64,000 bases of DNA from Megascapheus bottae (Eukaryota; Chordata; Mammalia; Rodentia; Geomyidae): positions 56,456,602-56,520,601 of the forward strand of contig JANJXV010000013.1 in the NCBI GenBank assembly GCA_024803745.1. The letters are read 5' to 3'. Position numbers and translations under genes: made by a program. How positions within the stretch are numbered: the stretch's first letter is position 1; each line of letters starts with the position of its first letter. Below are positions 13,301-25,300 of this stretch, piece by piece. The notes under the pieces are model-generated. The model was not told the DNA's origin and made no database searches. It saw only the letters and a program-made list of their open reading frames with translations.

Positions 13301-16300
13301 AGAAAGACGGCTTCTGCTTCAAGCTCTTCCATCCGCTCGACCAGTCGGTCTGGGCTGTGAAGGTACCGTAAGCCAGGCGGGCTGGGGTGCCGGGCTGGGG
13401 GAGCAGTCCATACGCGGTGCCTGGAAGCCAAGTTATGGTGGAAGATGTGGCTGGCCTTCCTGGCTGCCTTCGGGGCGGGGCGGGGCACGAAGGGAGGGGG
13501 GAGGGGGGAGGGGGAGGCTGCATCGGGCGTCCAGGAGCCAGTCCACCCTGCCAGGACCCACCAGGATAACTCCCAGTGAGATTCCACACTGCGCAGTGAC
13601 AGTGTTTGGGGGTTTCTTTTTGGTGCCAATCCTGGACTTGAACTCGGGACCTGGGCTCTATCCATCCCTGAGCTATTTTTTTTGGGGGGGGTGGGGGGTG
13701 AGGGCTCAAGGTGATTCTGTTTACCACTTGAGCCACAGCCCCACTTCTGGCTTAGTTTGGTAGTTTAGACTTGGCTGCCCAGGCTGGCCTCAGGTTGTGA
13801 GTCTCCAGTCTCAGCCTCCTGACTAGCTAGGATTCCAGGCATGAGCCACTGGTGCCCTCCTGTGCCATTTGAAGAAGCCCACTGAAAGTTACAGATACCA
13901 AACAGAAAATGCATTCCACGCGCCTGACGTGCTGGGCACCTCGGCTTGGCCTTCTTGACCTCTCAACGCATCAGCCTACAGACAGCAAAATCACCCCCAC
14001 GCCACAGCCTCGCACGTGCCGGTGCTGCTGTCCCACGTGATTTAGCAGACACTGGACTAAACGCGGGAAGCAGAACGTTGCTAGGCATACTCTCCCACCC
14101 TCCACACGCACAGCCCCATGTCACACGACGAGCAGCCAGTCTTCGTCGGGAGACCCCAACACGACTTGGGAAACACTTACCCAGACACGCCTGCATTCCT
14201 CACACCGGGCACACCTGGTACCCGATTCTGACCACGCCGGTCCATTGGGAGGCGCAGAGCACAGAGGCACCAGATGGGGACAGGGAACCCCGCACCCCCG
14301 GCTGCTGCCCACCAGGCCTGCCTGGCCGGTGCCTGACCCTGCAGGTTTCCACCTCTCCAGGGCCCCAAAGGCGAGAGCGTGGGCTCCATCACCCAGCCCC
14401 TGCCCAGCAGCTACCTGATCTTCAGGGCCGCCTCCGAGTCAGACGGTGAGCACCCGTTCCCCCTGGGTCCCTGGGAGCGGGCCCCCCCAGGCCTGTGCCT
14501 GAGGTGGTGGGACAAGCCCTGGCTTGGGGCCAGACTGAGCCTGCCTCCACATGGTACCCCACTCTAAGCTGGGCCTCAGTTTCCCCCAATAACAACTCAA
14601 TGTTTGGAAAATCCAATGAAATGATTACAAACCAATCAGATGGCAAATCTGAGCTCCACCCCCCCCCCCAGGTACATTGGACTGATGGGTTCAGTGCAGA
14701 ATGTGCTTGACAGATAAGGCTGAGGCACTGGCAGACCCCACCCCCAGCATGGAAGTGCCAGACTGCAGGTTAGAACAGGGATGTCCAGAGTTGCTCACAC
14801 AGATGAGCAGCCCTTGCCGCTGCAGCCACCATTGCCATGAGAAGAGGATCCCTTCTCAAGTGGCCACCTCTGGCTGGCACCAAGGCTGCTTACCCAAGCC
14901 CTCAGGACTGCCATTCCCCCTCCAGGCAGCATGCCCTGGACCAACGTGCCAGCTCCCCAGCTCGGATGCTGGCCCGTCTCTTCTGGCTCTAGGTCGCCCC
15001 CCTGAGGTCAAATGCTACATCTGCACTCGCTTCTCTGCCTGCCACTTCATTTTCTCAACACTGCCCCATCCCACCTGCGCCGGGGGGTTCTGGGTGAGCA
15101 GTGAGTCACTGCTGGACTGAAAGCTCAAGACAAGTCCTGGAGCGTGGGGCGGGGTAGGGGGGCCTGGTCCGGGAGGAAGGGCGCCCAAGGCAGGCATCGG
15201 GTAGGCTTCCTTGGGAAGAAAGAGCCCTGCAGGTGGCCATCAAAGAGTGTGACCTGGAGTCCTTGTGACAGTCACAGCACATGCCCAGGGGCCTGGCTCA
15301 GCTCCACAGATGACTGTTCTCGTTCTGGATGTCCCCTGACCTATGCCAGGCTGGGGTGCTTGTGCCTTTCTCAATTCCCTGGTTAGAGGGAAGGTCCAGC
15401 AACCAGGAGCCCCAGCCCCACAGGCCTCCCCCACTACTGCCAGGGTGACCCTGATGCCTCGCCCCACTAAGAGCAGGGTCCAGAGACGCCATAGTTCTCA
15501 GTCCTCAAGAGCCAGAATGGCAAGGCCCCTTATTGGCAATGTGACACAGCAGTCCTGTGAGGGGAGGGACCACTGAGGTAATCTCACAGGGTTCCGGTGT
15601 CACCTGTGTGGACACAGCTCCCTGAGAGCCACCACAGACTCAGTGCATGCTTACCTGTCCTGTGCTGTGTCCCCTGCAGACCCCCATAGCTTTAGCACCC
15701 CAGGGGGCCCCAGGGCAGTGCTGGTCTTCCAGGAAGTCCACAGGGCCCGGCTCGAGAGCAGGGACCCCCTTCTGCCTCCCTGACTTCACACACTCTGTTC
15801 ACTCTGGCTGCCTCCTTGCCCAGCCCCACAGCTTTTGCCCCAGGACAGCAGGGGCCCTGGCATCCCACCTGCCCCTTCTCCATCTGCATGAGTTATCTGC
15901 AGGCTGGCCACAGGGGGGGGGGCATGCTCTGAGTGTGTGACCTGGGGTTCTCTTACCGTCCTGCCCTTCGCCTTGGCCGTCTGTGCCATGTCGTTTGAGT
16001 CCCCCCGGAAGCTGCTGACCTGCTCTGAAAATTCCTGATGTCTGCCCCATGCTCCTCCACGCTCACACATGCCTGTGCCAGGGACCCCAGCGGGGCAGAG
16101 CAAGGGGTGGACAGCAGGGGTGGACAGGTCTCCTGAAGGACCGGCCAGTGAAGAGGCTGAGGGTGCCGGATCCTGGTGAGGACGGGACTCAGGGCAGGCA
16201 GGCCGCAGGCTGGCTCACCCTGGTGTCCCTGCCCCTTCCCAGGCCGCTGCTGGCTGGACGCCCTGGAGCTGGCCCTGCGCTGTTCCAGTCTGCTGCGACT

Positions 16301-19300
16301 GAGCACCTGTGAGCAGGGCCGTGATGGGGAGCCAGGGTCCTCACCCGAAGGGTCACCTTCCTCCCTCTACGGGCTGCCCCCCTCAGCGGCCTTCCACCCG
16401 GATCAGGACCTGTCCCCGTGAGTGGGCCGGCAGGCAGGCCGCGCTCTGCCTAGGGTGTCACTGCGGGTGGAAGGTGGAGGGAGTAGCCCGCTGCAGATCC
16501 ACAGCCTCCTGGAGGCCACCCGCCTGTCCCCCCGCTGCAGGCCCTGCACAGACTGGAGACAGTCACTCCCCGCACTGCTGCTGTGGGCCATTAGCCACAG
16601 GGTAGTGTGTGAAGCCCACGGTGAGGGTCCAGGCTCCCGGGGGACTGGCTGGCCTCTGACTGGGCACCCGTGATCCCCTCTACCTCCCAGCCTGAACGGA
16701 CCCTCCCTGGAGAACGACGCGTTCTCAGACAAGTCTGAGCGAGACAATGTGGATGACTCGGACACAGAGACGCAGGACCACAGCCGGAAGACCGAGAGTG
16801 GGAGTGACCAGGCGGAGAGTCCCAGGGGGCTGCCAAGGGGGACCACATATGTGGAGCAGGCGCAGGAGGAGCTGGGAGAGGTGAGAAGCAGGCTGGGTGG
16901 ATGCCGACGGATACACTCCGGGTCTCTGTCCTCCTGCCTAGGGCGAGGACAGCAGCTGCATCCTGGTGGGGGGACATCCTCTCGCTGTCACAGCTGTAGC
17001 TGGGAGATGTCAAGGGCCTGGTCCCCATTGTAGTGCCCTTAGGAAGAAGCTGGTGAGACTAGGAGCTGGGGCCTGAGGGGAGGAAGTTGGGTCATTGGGG
17101 GCGTGGCATCAGAGGGGCGTAGGGGAGGCTGATTCCTTCCCATCTCTTCCGCCTCGCCTCCTGGGCGTGAAGTGAAGAGCTTTCCCGACCACATGCTCCT
17201 TCCCTGATGTGCTGCCCTGCCCCAGGTCCAAAAGCACCAGGGCCCACACGATCACAGGCTGTGACTCCCAAACGTCAGCTCTTCATAATTGGTCAGCTCA
17301 GGTACTGGACGTAGTAGTAGAAAGCTGACTTCACACACTCGGGATTCAGGGAGCCCAGGAGCAAGGTACAGGGGACAGGGTTTAAGGCAGGCTACCAGAT
17401 GCCGTGAGTGGGTGGTCAGGGTGTCTTTGAATGACAGGGAAGCATGGTTCTCTGGGCTCAGGGCCCGCTCATGCCTGAGCCCAAAGCAGGGACAGAAGTC
17501 AGTGCCTGGGGCCACAAGTTTGGCGTAGTGGTAAGAGTGCTCGCCTAGCATGCATGAAGACTTGGGCTCGATTCTTCAATACCACATACAGAAAAGAAAA
17601 AAAAAAAAACAAAAAAACAGAAGTAATGCTGTGACTCCAGTGGTGGAGCATAGGCCTTGAAAAAGCCCAAGGACAGTGCTCAGGCCCTGAGTTCAAGCCC
17701 AGAACTGGGGGAAATGAAGTCAGGGCTGTGCTGGCTGAGGACACCGGTAGAGGATGGAGCCAGGCTGGGCGGCCTTGTAGAAGATGCAGATGCAGGCACC
17801 GTGGGCTCACCCCTGTAATCTGAGCTACTCTAGAAGCAGAGATCTGAGGATCGTGGTTCCAAGCCAGCCTAGGCAGGAAAGTCAGGAAGACTCTAATCTC
17901 CAATTAATCAAAAAGCTGTGGCTCGTGTGATAGAGCCTTGAGTTCTAGCCCCAGGACTAGCATAAAAGGAAGGGAGGGAGGAAAGGAGGCAGGCAGGCAG
18001 GCAGGCCTTGCCAGGCTTTAAATGGCAAGGAGGAGGTAGGTGGAACACACTGCCTTGCCCACATGGGGTATTGTGGAGCCTAGGCTCTGGTTAGGAATCA
18101 CGGTGTCCCCTCTGTGAAAGGTGGAAAGGATGAAAGCTGTCATAGGATGTTCAGACCCTGAAGTGACAGGAAAGGGAGTCTGGAACCTCAGTTATGGCAT
18201 TTTATTCCATTTTCTGCTGTTAGGACAAAGTATCTGAGGGGGTTCTTTATAGAGAAGAGGGGTTTATTTAGCTTGCAGTTTTTGAAAACTACAAGTTCAT
18301 GATCAAGCAATCCAGCATTTGACCTCCAGTGACGGTCTCTTGGAGGTGTCATATGTCAAGGGACATCCTGACCTGAGCACGTGTGAGAGGGAGAGATGAC
18401 CTGTCAGTCACCAGTGTCTGTCCCTTCCAGTGGCTTCACCACCACAGGGCACGTTACATCCACACAGCCCATGCCATGTCCACACCATAGCAGCCCTGTA
18501 TGAGTCATGCAGAGGGAGGTCCAAGCATGGCCCAGTGACAGGTGCAGGGGGTGGGAGGGGAGGCCCGGGCTGGCCCGGCCCTGGTGGGGTATTTCTGAGG
18601 TGTGGGAGGTTCTGGGTGGGGCTGCCCTGGGTTGGAGCTGGCATAGATTGGGTTCGGGGCATAGCTGGATGTGGATTGGCTCGGAGAAGAGATGGGCTCA
18701 GGATGGGCCTGACATGGATTGGCTAGGGGAAGGGATGGGCTCAGGATGGGCCTGGCATGGATTGGCTAGGGGAAGGGATGGGCTCAGACCATGTCTAGAC
18801 GTAGACTGGGCAGGTCGTGCCAGAAGGTGGAGCTGCTGTGAGAGGGTCACTTGGAGACAAAGCTGCCCCACTGGGTGGAGGCCAGGCCTCTGTGGGTTTG
18901 TGGTATTTGGGACCCATCAGAAGTCTCACCCAGAGCCTGGGGCTGGGGCCCCAGTTTGTGCTGCTTCTTGCCCTGTGACATAACGCATGAGACGTGCTGG
19001 CCTTCGGGGGGTGAGGACAGTGTCCACCGTACACTGGTGGGAGTCTCCTGGCTTTACTCACCCCAGGTTCTGGAGGGGAAGGCAACTGTCCTCAATGAAG
19101 GATGTTTTGGGTAGTGCTGAGGACTGGACTCAGGACTTGAGCCTCCGAGGCAGTTGCTTTGCCCCTTGAGCCATGCCTGCCTCCCTTTGCTTTCACTCAT
19201 CTATCTATTTTAGGTAGGATCTCTAGCTTCTGCTAAGGCCTGCTTCCTACAGTGATCCTCCTACTTCTACCTGCTGGGTAGCGGGGGTCACAGGCATGCA

Positions 19301-22300
19301 CACCACACCAGAGACAGAACAACTGTAATACTTTCAACCTGTGGCAGTATTGAGGCTTGAACTTCGGATTCTGAACTTCTTTTTTTTTTTTTTTTTTTTT
19401 GCCAGTCCTAGAGCTTGAATTCATGGCCTGGGCACTGTCCCTGACCTGCTTTTGCTCAAAGCCAGCAGTCTACCACTTGAGCCCCAGTGCCACTTCTGGC
19501 TCCTTCTGTTTATGTGGGACTAAGGAATGGAACCCAGGGCTTCATGGATGCTAGGAAAGCCGTCTACTACTAAGCCACATTCTCAATCCAGGGCTCTGAA
19601 CTTTTGCCTACCATTGTTGCTCAAGAATGGCACTCAACCACTTGAGCCACAGCTCCAATTCTGGCTTTTTGCTAATTAATTAGAGATAAGTCTCATGGAC
19701 TTTCCTGCCCAGGCTGGCTTTGAACCTTTATGCTCAGACCCCAGCCTCCCAAGTAGCCAGGATTGTAGTCATGAGCCACTGGCGCCTGGCAATAATTGTG
19801 TTTCTTTTTTTTTTTTTTTTTTTGCCAGTCCTGGGCTTGAGCTCAGGGCCTGAGCACTGTCCTTGGACTTTCTCAAGGCTAGAGCTCTACCACTTGAGCC
19901 TCAGCACCACTTCCGACTATTTTCTATCTATGTGGTACTGAGGAATCGAACCCGGGTCTTCATGCATGCTAGGCAAGCACTTTAACCACTAGGCCAAACT
20001 CCCGGCCCAATTGTGTATCTTTTTTTTTGTTTGTTTATTTGTTGTTTCCTTGGTTTTTAATGGAGCAGCAAGCTCTGAGCACCAGACTCACCCACTCACA
20101 TGTGGAAGATTCACAGTCCAAAAGCCCACCTACTCCAGGCTTGAGGCTGGCACTGAAAGTGGACAGACAGGTCCCACCGGCTGGATCCAGCCAGGCCCAC
20201 ATGGACTCTGGGGGAGGGCCCATGTTGGTCTGCTGAAGGGGACCGAGGAGGGCATGAGCAGGCCTGCATGGGGCCAGTGGCATCACGTCAGCAGGGGTGA
20301 CGCGTCAGAAAGAGTGAGGGCCAGTCACAGCCAAGCCAGGCCCTGGAGGCTGCAGAGCCGCTTAAGGGGTCCACACAGAAGGGGGCAGGTGGTGCCACTC
20401 CCACCTCCTGCATCTCGTCCTCCTGGGGACACCTGCGCCCCATTCCCACCCTCCAGCAACTCCAGGCAGCAGCAGGGCTACCCTGCTCTGCTGCCCGGGC
20501 CTGACAGGGCCCCTCTGGTGCAGCTAGGAGAGGCGTCCCAGGTGGAGACGGTGTCCGAGGAGAACAAGAACCTGATGTGGGTGCTGCTGCGCCAGCTGCG
20601 GCCCGGCATGGACCTGTCCCGCGTGGTGCTGCCCACGTTCGTGCTGGAGCCGCGCTCCTTCCTCAGCAAGCTCTCGGACTACTACTACCACGCCGACCTG
20701 CTCTCCAGGTGCCAGCGGGCGCCCGGCCAGGAGGGGGCGTGCACGCAGGAAGTGAGGCGGGCAGGCGCATGTCGGGTGCTTCCCGGAGACAGGGCAGTCC
20801 TGGGAGCCCTGCTGCATTTGGGCTAAGTAGAGAGCCCCCTTCCCGTCGGTCAGCCCCCCTTCCAGCCGAGGGGATGGAGAATGCCCCTGCTTCAGGCCTT
20901 CCTGCAGGATGGGGGCGCCAGGGGCTCCAGATGAGCCCCATCAAGGTGGGTGGAGGAGGTGGAGGTCAGGTAGTAAGGAAGGGACCCCCAGCTCGGAGCC
21001 AGCGCCCCCACCCTGTTGCAGGGCAGCCGTGGAGGACGACCCCTACCGCCGCATGAAGCTCGTGCTGAGATGGTACCTGTCGGGCTTCTACAAGAAGCCC
21101 AAGGTAAGCCCAGCAGGGAAGGGTGGCAGGAGCCAGCCCGATCCCCAGGTCCCCCTCCCCACGCAGCCCTGGTCCCCAGGTCACCCATACAGAGACCCCT
21201 GAGAGGTCCTGGCCTCCCCACTGTGGCCGGGGTCCTCCCCTGGAAGACCCCAGGAATGCCCAGGTGATCCCTGGTCCCCAGAGGACCCAAGTCCCCCTCC
21301 CAAGAGAGCGACCGTGGGCTGACACAAGCAGGAAAGGGCACCGCCGGGGGCGCTCGTGAGGGCTCAGGGTCTCAGCCAGGGCAGCTGTGGGGCTGTTGCT
21401 GGACACTGGCAGGAGACCAGGCCCCTCCTGAGGTGCCGGTGCCCTTCTCACAGGCCCGGCATGACCTGGCTCTTTACTACCTCTGTGCTTCCCGGCAGGG
21501 GATCAAGAAGCCCTACAACCCCATCCTGGGGGAGACCTTCCGCTGCTGCTGGCACCACCCAGAGACCAACAGCCACACCTTCTACATAGCGGAACAGGCA
21601 AGACACCCGCCCCGCAGGGCCCAGGCCGTCTTTCCCACCCCTGCCTTCACGGGCCACCTGGCCATGGGGGGCCGGGCTGACCCCGAGGACAGCCTACCAT
21701 GGGCTCTGGCATAGCCACTTCCACACACTGCCGGCCTTGCAAGCCCAGAGTGTCATCTGACGGGGACCCTCTCAGGTGCATGGGATTCAAGTCTGCTCCC
21801 AGGCCATTTCCCTGCCGTGCCCTAGAAGCCCCTCCCCACCTGCCCCGGGGTGAGGTGGGGTGGGTGGGGATGGAAGGCATGTTCCTGCTCTCCTGGAACC
21901 CTCTCCTGAGTTGCCTGCACCCCCAGGTATCCCACCACCCGCCTGTGTCCGCCTTCCATGTCAGCAACCGGAAGGATGGGTTCTGCATCAGCGGCAGCAT
22001 TACAGCCAAGTCCAGGTTCTACGGTGAGCCCCCCACCCCTGCTTCCTGGGCTCAGGGAAGCGAGAGGAGGTCAGGCTCCAGAGGCAGGCCCAGGCCCAGG
22101 ACCTTAGTGGTGGCCGTAACATGTCACCCGTGCCTCTTAGGACAGCATGTGGGGGAGCATGGGGAGTGAAAGCTCTCAGATCCTGCACCCAGATCTTATC
22201 AGCCTCTGCTCCGGGCTGCAGAGAACCCAGGAGGAGAAAGCGGGGAGGCCCCTGGAAGGATGCCATCCAGAGCCAAGCTGTGCGGGTCACAGCCACCAGC

Positions 22301-25300
22301 CACTGGCCTTGGCTTAGATGGGGCCTGGGCTGGAGCTCAGAGGTGAAGTGCTGTCCTGACAGTGGCCAGACTCCTGTCCCCAGCGCTGCAAGCCCACATG
22401 CATGTAAACATCCAAGCAGATAAATCGGGAGATTACCTGTGCCAGAAGCACATGTCTAATCCTGCTTACTCCTGGAGGCGGAGATCTGACAACCAAAGCC
22501 AGGCTAGACAGGAACCTCCATGAGAATTCTTATCTCCAGTTAATAGCCGAAAGGCTAGAAGTGGAGATGCAGCTCAAGTAGTAGAGTGCCAGCCTTGAGC
22601 GAAAAAGCTGAGGGCCCTGAGTTCACACACATGCATATGCACACATGCACACACACTCCATCAGGGCTCAGATGAGTTCCAGAGCGTGCACCACCTCCAT
22701 TTATGGCCCCTGATTTTAGTAAGTTAACTACGCCATTATCCTGTGGCAGGCTGTTCCTTCAGAGGACAGATGCTGGGTGCGCACTGGACAGGGCTTTTGT
22801 GGACTGTGAGACTCAGAGGCTAGGTGACTCCCCCAGGCTCCCCAGGGAACTCTGGCTTCAGGATGGCTGTGCCAGGGGCTGTCCGCACTCACCAGTGCCT
22901 GTCCTCTCACCCCGCCTTTGCAGGGAACTCGCTCTCAGCTCTCTTGGATGGTAAGGCCACGCTCACACTCCTGCAGCGCGAGGAGGCGTACACCCTCACC
23001 ATGCCCTACGCCCACTGCAGAGGTGAGAGTGGCGCTGGGGCCACCATGGCAGATACTTTGGTACTCATTTGTTTAACGACGCTCATGGGGGCGGGAGTTT
23101 GGTCTAGTGGTAGAATGCTTGCCTAGCATGCATGAAGACCCGGGTTCGATTCCTCGGTACCACATATACAGAAAAGCCGGAACTAGTGCTGTGGCTCAAG
23201 TGGTAGAGCACTAACCTTGAGGAAAGCCCAAGAACTGCTCAGGCCCTGAGTTCAGTCCCCAGGACTGGAAAAAAAAAAAATGCCCATATTTTGCTGGGTG
23301 CTAGTTGCTTACCTCTATAAGCCTAGCTACTAAGGCGACTGAGATCTGAAGATTGTAGTTAGATGTCAACCCAGACAGGAAAATCTGTAAGACTCTAATA
23401 TCCAGTTAACCAGCAAAGGTCAGAATGGAGCTGTGGCTTGAGGGCTAGAGTGCCAGCCTTGAGTGAAAAAGTTAAGGGACAGCATCCAGGCCCTGAGTTC
23501 AAGCTCCGGTAAAGGTACACACACAACGTCAGGTGTCAGTGACTCACGCCTCTAATCCTAGCCTAGAGTCAGCCTAGCCAGGAAAGTAAGTGAAACTGGG
23601 GTTTTGGGCCAGTCCTAGGGCTTGAACTCAGGGCCTGGCACTATCCCTGAGCCGCTTCTGCTCAAGCTAGCACTCAACCACTTAAGCCACGGTGCCACTT
23701 CCGGCTTTTTCTGTGTATGTGTTATTGAGGAATAGAACCCAGGGCTTTATGCAAGCTAGGCAAGCCCTCACTCTACCACGAGGCTACATTCCCAGCCCGG
23801 AAGTGAAACTCTTACCTCCAATCACCAAAAGCCAGAAGTGGAGTTGTGGCTCAAGTGGTAGAGTGCTATCCTCGAGTACAAGAGCGTAGATTGTTCAAGC
23901 CCCAGGAGTGGTGCAAACAAAGCTCATATCTCAGCTTGGCTTATCAGCTTGGTGTTGTCTTTCTTCCTTTTGAGAGTATCGCCTGTGTGTCCCTGGGTGG
24001 TGGGAGCTCAGCCCCGCGGCCCCTTTGCACGTGTGGCTTCTGGGAGGTGGGTGGTGAGTCTGCGGCCCTGTCACTGGCCCCGCTGCCTCAGTAGACCCTC
24101 CGCAGAGCTCTGTGTCTTCTGTGCTCTGTGCTCTCACTGCTTTATCCAGGGTAACTTTCTAATGGAAACTTTTTTTTAAAGAATAATGATTTCCTTTGAT
24201 TTTTAGAAATATAATTTCATAGTTATTAAGGCATAGTGGGTGACCATTTAATAAGTCAGGTAATGAGTGAGATGCCTTTTGGATGGTGTCACCGCTTCCT
24301 CTGCATTCCCCAGTTTCCGGCACTATCCCTGCCCACAAGTTGCAGTTTGTTTTCCTGACTGTTTCCATTTCCTGGGATTCATTTTGATACATAGTATTTT
24401 AGATGTTGAGAGGAGTTATGTCCTAAGAGTGCCTTTAGTCAGTGTGTGTGGTTTCCTGGAGCCCTGCCCAGGTTATCCTGTCTGTGAGACGCTTGTTGTG
24501 AGGTTTACACCAGTGTAAGGGGGAGATTCCTTCCCCATATCCTCACAGGCACGGGCTGTGGTTCTCTTCATGGCTGCCACTGGACCTGGGGTGAGATGGA
24601 ATTCAGTGTGGTTTTGGTTCGCAGTCCTTTTACTTGAGGAGGTTGAGCAGCTCTTCATGTATCAGCCATTTGTATCTCTGCTTCTGAGAACAGTGTGTTT
24701 CCCCTCACTTGCCTATTTATTATGAATGACTGTTCTTTTGATGTTTTTTAGTTAATTTGCTGCATAGCCAGTGAGGATGTCTCTTCCCATTGTGTGGGTT
24801 GTCTCCTGGCTTTGATAATTGGGTTGGATTTGTTTTGTTTTTTGTTGTTTTTATTTTGTTCTGTTTTTTTTCTTTTCAGAAACTTTTTTTTTGTCAGTCA
24901 TGGGACTTGAATCTGGGACTGGGCACTTCCTGAGCTCTTCAGCTCCAGACTATCTCTCTATCTCACGTGAGCCACTTTCGGTTTTCTGGTTATTAATTGG
25001 AGATAAGAGTCTCATGGACTTTGGTGCCCAGGCTGGCTTTGAACCACGATCCTCAGATCTCAGCCTCCTGAGTAGTTAGTATTACAAGCATGAGCTACCA
25101 GTGCCCAGCTTTTCAGAAACTTTTCTTTTGGGGGGGGGGGTGTGGGCGGGGTCAGTCATGAAACTTGGAACTCTGAGCCTGGGCATGTTCCCTGAGCTCT
25201 TCAGCTTAAGGCTAGCACTCTACCCTTTGAGCCACAGCGCCACTTCCAGTTTTCTGGTGGTTAATTGAAGGTAAGAGTCTCACGGATTTTCAGTGCTTTG

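Larger units (their letters stand above)
12064..16417 (+). other. OSBPL5: OSBPL5 exons encoding the polybasic segment and PH domain
   Basis: The four exons 12064-12165, 13159-13362, 14361-14445 and 16243-16417 carry the basic stretch YRQEKKRATKQL followed by a PH fold: IRGTLKSWTKLWCVLKPGVL opens it and the closing helix contains the conserved Trp in CWLDALELALRC. In ORP5 this region binds plasma-membrane phosphoinositides and bridges the two membranes. Confidence 0.9.
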
